From NCBI GenBank assembly GCA_050258035.1, contig JBLMYA010000029.1, positions 1 to 50,011 on the forward strand: DNA of 50,011 nt, in the 5' to 3' direction. A program made the translations under genes and the position numbers. Source of the stretch: DATBLE01 sp050258035 (GTDB lineage Bacteria > Actinomycetota > Thermoleophilia > Gaiellales > Gaiellaceae). Numbering within the stretch: position 1 is the first letter of the stretch; every line of letters starts with the position of its first letter. Positions 47,713-50,011 of the stretch are shown here, in pieces. The notes beneath the pieces were generated by a model that ran no database searches, was not told the origin of the DNA, and saw only the letters and a list, made by a program, of their open reading frames with translations.

Positions 47713-48928
47713 CGGCAACGACGAAGCGTACGCAGTCGGCGGCGCGGCCAGCGTTCGCGACCGCCTGTTCTCTGCTCGTACCGGTCGCGAGCACGGCGCC
47801 GGCCCGGTCGGAGCCCCGCCGGAGCGGGCCGAGGACGCTGCCCGGCTCCGGGTAGACACGCACCCAGAGGACGCCCTCGACGGCGACTGCCTCGTCCACT
47901 CCCTGTATTTCGACCAGCGTCCCGGGAGCGGGCACCAGGAACCTCGTGCACCCGCCGCCCGCCTGCTGCACCGGCCGAAGCTGCTCGTCGTCCACCGGGC
48001 CGCCGAGCGCCGCCGCCAGAGCCAGCCCGTTCAGGTCGACGCCGAGCACCGCCTCGCACAGCTCGGCGTCGTGCCCGCCGCCGACACGCGCCGCGAGCTC
48101 GACCACGTGCGCGCCGCGCTCGCCGACGACCACCTGGGTGTACGTCGGCCCCTCCAGGATCCCGAGGGCGGACGCGGCCGCCCGGGCGGTCTCGACCGCC
48201 GCGCCGATCTCGGAGGGAGCGAGAGCGCTGGGCCAGACGTGGGCAAGGGCGACACCGAACGCCGGCGGCTCGGCGACCACGCGGTCGGTGACCGTCAGCG
48301 GCGTGAAGCGACCGCCGACAGAGAAGGCGTTGACGGTCACCTCCCGCCCGGGAACGAGCTCCTCGACCAGCACGACGCTCGACCGGGACTCCTCCAGCGC
48401 GAGCGCGAACGCATCCCCGAGCTGCCGCTCGCGCCGGACGAGCACGAGCCCCTTCTGGCCCTGGCGATCCGGCGCCTTGACCACGCAGGGGTAGCCGAAT
48501 CCGGCTGCGGCCGTCTGCGCCTCCTCGAGCGTCGCGCAGACCACGTGGCGCGGATGGGGGACGCCCGCCTCCGCGAACAGCTCACGCTGGCGGAGCTTGG
48601 AGGTCGCGAGGACGGCGGTGGCCGGGTCGATCGGGTGAGGGAGGGCGAGCCGGTCGGCGATCCGCGCGGCGATCGCGACCGGCCAGTCGATCCCCGGCGC
48701 GACGATCCCGTCGACGCGCTCCGCCGCTGCGAGACGGTCGATCTGGGGCTCGTCCTCGACCGAGATGATCGCCCGCCTGTCCGCGAGGCGGAATCCCGGC
48801 GCGGCCGGGTTGCGGTCGACGGCAACGACGAAGTGGTTGCGCCGGCGCGCGGCCTCGAGCAGGCCGAGCTGGCCGGCCCCGGCCCCTAGGACGAGAAGAC
48901 GCTTCGACGCTCCCGGATTGCGCGCCAC
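47687..48928 (-). CDS. ATP-grasp ligase-like protein
   Basis: 413 residues. N-terminal RLLVLGAGAGQLGLLEAARR pre-ATP-grasp strand, VVAVDRNPAAPGF, ATP-binding PCVVKAPDRQGQKGLVLV, VLVEELVPGREVTVNAFS and the metal site VELAARVGGGHDAELCEAVLGVD. It resembles the carbamoyl-phosphate-synthase-large/PurK-like group often found in sugar loci, where it would couple an amino acid or acid to an amine. It follows the dehydratase and precedes the aminotransferase, so it may acylate the amino sugar made there (inference). GTG 48928 is needed to include the first strand and overlaps the dehydratase gene by 43 bp, which is unusually long for this locus. Confidence 0.75.
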   Translation of the reverse strand: MARNPGASKRLLVLGAGAGQLGLLEAARRRNHFVVAVDRNPAAPGFRLADRRAIISVEDEPQIDRLAAAERVDGIVAPGIDWPVAIAARIADRLALPHPIDPATAVLATSKLRQRELFAEAGVPHPRHVVCATLEEAQTAAAGFGYPCVVKAPDRQGQKGLVLVRRERQLGDAFALALEESRSSVVLVEELVPGREVTVNAFSVGGRFTPLTVTDRVVAEPPAFGVALAHVWPSALAPSEIGAAVETARAAASALGILEGPTYTQVVVGERGAHVVELAARVGGGHDAELCEAVLGVDLNGLALAAALGGPVDDEQLRPVQQAGGGCTRFLVPAPGTLVEIQGVDEAVAVEGVLWVRVYPEPGSVLGPLRRGSDRAGAVLATGTSREQAVANAGRAADCVRFVVADVPAEAVV

Positions 48929-49884
48929 CAGCCGTCATTCTCGCGATACCACTCGACGGTGCGCTCGAGCCCGTCCTCGAAGGATGTCCGGGCACGCCAG
49001 CCGACCAGCCGCTCCGCCTTCTCGGTCGCGCCGATGTGCCGGTCGACCTGACCCGGCCGCTCGGTGATGTGGGTCTTCAGGGAGGCCGGCTTGTCGAGGG
49101 TCGCCAGGACGATGTCGGCGATCTCGGAGACGGAGATGTCGACCCCGGTCGCGACGTTCAGCACCTCGCCCGCGACCGCGTCGACGTCCGCCTCGATGAT
49201 CGACTCGATCGCCTCCGCGTCGTCCTCGACGTACAGCCAGTCCCGGCTCGCGTGCCCGTCCCCGTGGACGGTCAGGGGCTCGTCCGAGAGCGCATGGGTG
49301 ATGAACCGGGGAATCACCTTCTCCGGGTGCTGGCGCGGCCCGTAGTTGTTGAACGGCCGCACGATCACGACCGGCAGGCCGTAGGTGACGAAGTAGCTGT
49401 ACGCGAGCCGGTCCGCGCCCGCCTTCGTCGCCGCGTAGGGGCTGCGCGGCTCGAGCGGGTGCTCCTCGTCCATCGGCGCGTAGGCGGCAGTCCCGTACAC
49501 CTCGCTCGACGAGATCAGGATGAACCGGTCGACGGGTGTCTCGCGGACCGCGTCGAGCAGGATCTGCGTCCCCTCGACGTTCGTGGTCACGAACTCCGAC
49601 GCGCCCTCCTCGATCGACTTCTCCACGTGCGACTCGGCGGCCGCGTTGACGATCACGTCGACCTCGGCGACCACCTCGCGGACGAGCTCGCGGTCGCGGA
49701 TGTCGCCGTGCACGAACGACAGCCGGGGGTGCGCCATCACGTCCGCGAGGTTCTCGAGGTTGCCGGCGTAGGTGAGCGCGTCGAGCGAGACGACCTCGTA
49801 CGGCGTCGCGGCGAGCAGGTGGCGGACGAAGTTCGACGAGATGAACCCCGCGCCGCCGGTGACGAGGATCCACTTCCCGCTCAC
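48886..49884 (-). CDS. rmlB: dTDP-glucose 4,6-dehydratase-like epimerase/dehydratase
   Basis: 332 residues, the usual RmlB length. NAD site VTGGAGFISSNFVRHLL (about 7-23), ILISSSEVYGTA, the catalytic YAATKAGADRLAYSYF and FNNYGPRQHPEKVIPRFITHAL, which is characteristic of dTDP-glucose 4,6-dehydratases. The product is a 4-keto-6-deoxyhexose nucleotide used by aminotransferases or by the rhamnose route. GTG 49884 has TAACGT ending 7 nt upstream, so it probably starts the long minus-strand operon (49884 to 38260, possibly on to 36445). A related UDP-sugar dehydratase cannot be fully excluded. Confidence 0.85.
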   Translation of the reverse strand: MSGKWILVTGGAGFISSNFVRHLLAATPYEVVSLDALTYAGNLENLADVMAHPRLSFVHGDIRDRELVREVVAEVDVIVNAAAESHVEKSIEEGASEFVTTNVEGTQILLDAVRETPVDRFILISSSEVYGTAAYAPMDEEHPLEPRSPYAATKAGADRLAYSYFVTYGLPVVIVRPFNNYGPRQHPEKVIPRFITHALSDEPLTVHGDGHASRDWLYVEDDAEAIESIIEADVDAVAGEVLNVATGVDISVSEIADIVLATLDKPASLKTHITERPGQVDRHIGATEKAERLVGWRARTSFEDGLERTVEWYRENDGWWRAIRERRSVFSS

Positions 49885-49891
49885 GGACGAG

Positions 49892-49897
49892 ACGTTA
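49892..49897 (-). promoter_or_regulatory. -10 box TAACGT for the long minus-strand operon
   Basis: On the minus strand TAACGT ends 7 nt before GTG 49884, the leaderless spacing. It lies in the 52-bp gap between the dehydratase and the GT2 fragment at 49937. No -35 match was recognised. Confidence 0.48.
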
Positions 49898-49936
49898 CAA
49901 CCTCCGCGTTCGCCGCCGGTCGAACGCGGCCGGTCG

Positions 49937-50011
49937 TCACAGCTCCCGGTCGATCGTGTAGAGCGGGCGGCCGGAGACGTCGCGCTGGATCCGCCCGAGG
50001 TACTCGCCGAC
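49937..50011 (-). CDS. GT2 polyprenol-phosphate glycosyltransferase, C-terminal fragment
   Basis: Only the last 24 codons and the TGA (49939-49937) are present. The translation VGEYLGRIQRDVSGRPLYTI matches the conserved cytoplasmic tail (xGEYLGRIxxExxxRPLY) after the last helix of GtrB/ArnC-type glycosyltransferases, which load a sugar on undecaprenyl phosphate. It would supply donors for GT-C-like enzymes such as that at 42699. The rest of the gene is outside the window. Confidence 0.7.
   Translation of the reverse strand, partial: VGEYLGRIQRDVSGRPLYTIDREL

Noticed and set aside
1..50011. tRNA, rRNA, CRISPR arrays, toxin-antitoxin or defence genes, phage or insertion sequences
   Set aside because: I looked for these across the window and found no supporting sequence; coding density leaves little room for them.

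Overview
The window is very GC-rich, has almost no intergenic space, makes heavy use of GTG and TTG starts, and shows TANNNT boxes 6-9 nt upstream of many start codons (leaderless mRNA style). Together these point to a high-GC actinobacterium; a Thermoleophilia-type soil lineage is my guess, but no marker gene here proves it. Apart from the HAD fragment at the left edge, essentially everything is one cell-surface glycan locus. I see no tRNA, rRNA, CRISPR array, insertion sequence or phage gene.

Layout. (1) 1-1000 (+): end of a HAD phosphatase gene and an FkbM methyltransferase. (2) 997-6290 (-): a translationally coupled operon of three paralogous sulfotransferases around a fused two-domain glycosyltransferase. 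(3) 6316-18569: seven more members of the same GT-B-like 'SWDN...RPHP...NTSA' glycosyltransferase family occur between here and 29562 (eight in all, counting the fused one). They are arranged as single plus-strand genes alternating with minus-strand operons, together with a second FkbM gene and a Wzm/Wzt-type ABC exporter pair whose ATPase has lost its catalytic motifs. (4) 18522-22887: neuC and neuB opposite two Gfo/Idh/MocA dehydrogenases. (5) 22861-29562: a cytidylyltransferase, glycosyltransferase, methyltransferase, neuA-like, OCH1-like operon, then another OCH1-like GT, a stand-alone copy of the domain fused in region 2, and another SWDN-type GT. (6) 29523-38254: a second nonulosonate-like set (neuB, neuA-like, transketolase, aldehyde dehydrogenase, SDR) with three more sulfotransferases. 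(7) 38260-50011 (-): general polysaccharide machinery, namely dTDP-glucose dehydratase, ATP-grasp enzyme, DegT aminotransferase, LPG-synthase-like membrane protein, GT2, GT-C-like membrane protein, two GT4, methyltransferase, Wzy/ligase and the end of a polyprenol-phosphate GT2.

Working model (inference): two nonulosonic-acid routes and a dTDP-sugar route supply activated sugars. The array of paralogous GTs and GT2/GT4/GT32 enzymes assembles a chain, which is polymerised by the Wzy-like protein and/or exported by Wzm. Six sulfotransferases and four methyltransferases decorate it. The most unusual signals are the ATPase with every nucleotide-handling motif changed, the structured 294-bp leader region in front of wzm, the domain found both fused and free, a set of compact divergent promoters whose two -10 boxes share one TA step, and a probable CTG start codon.
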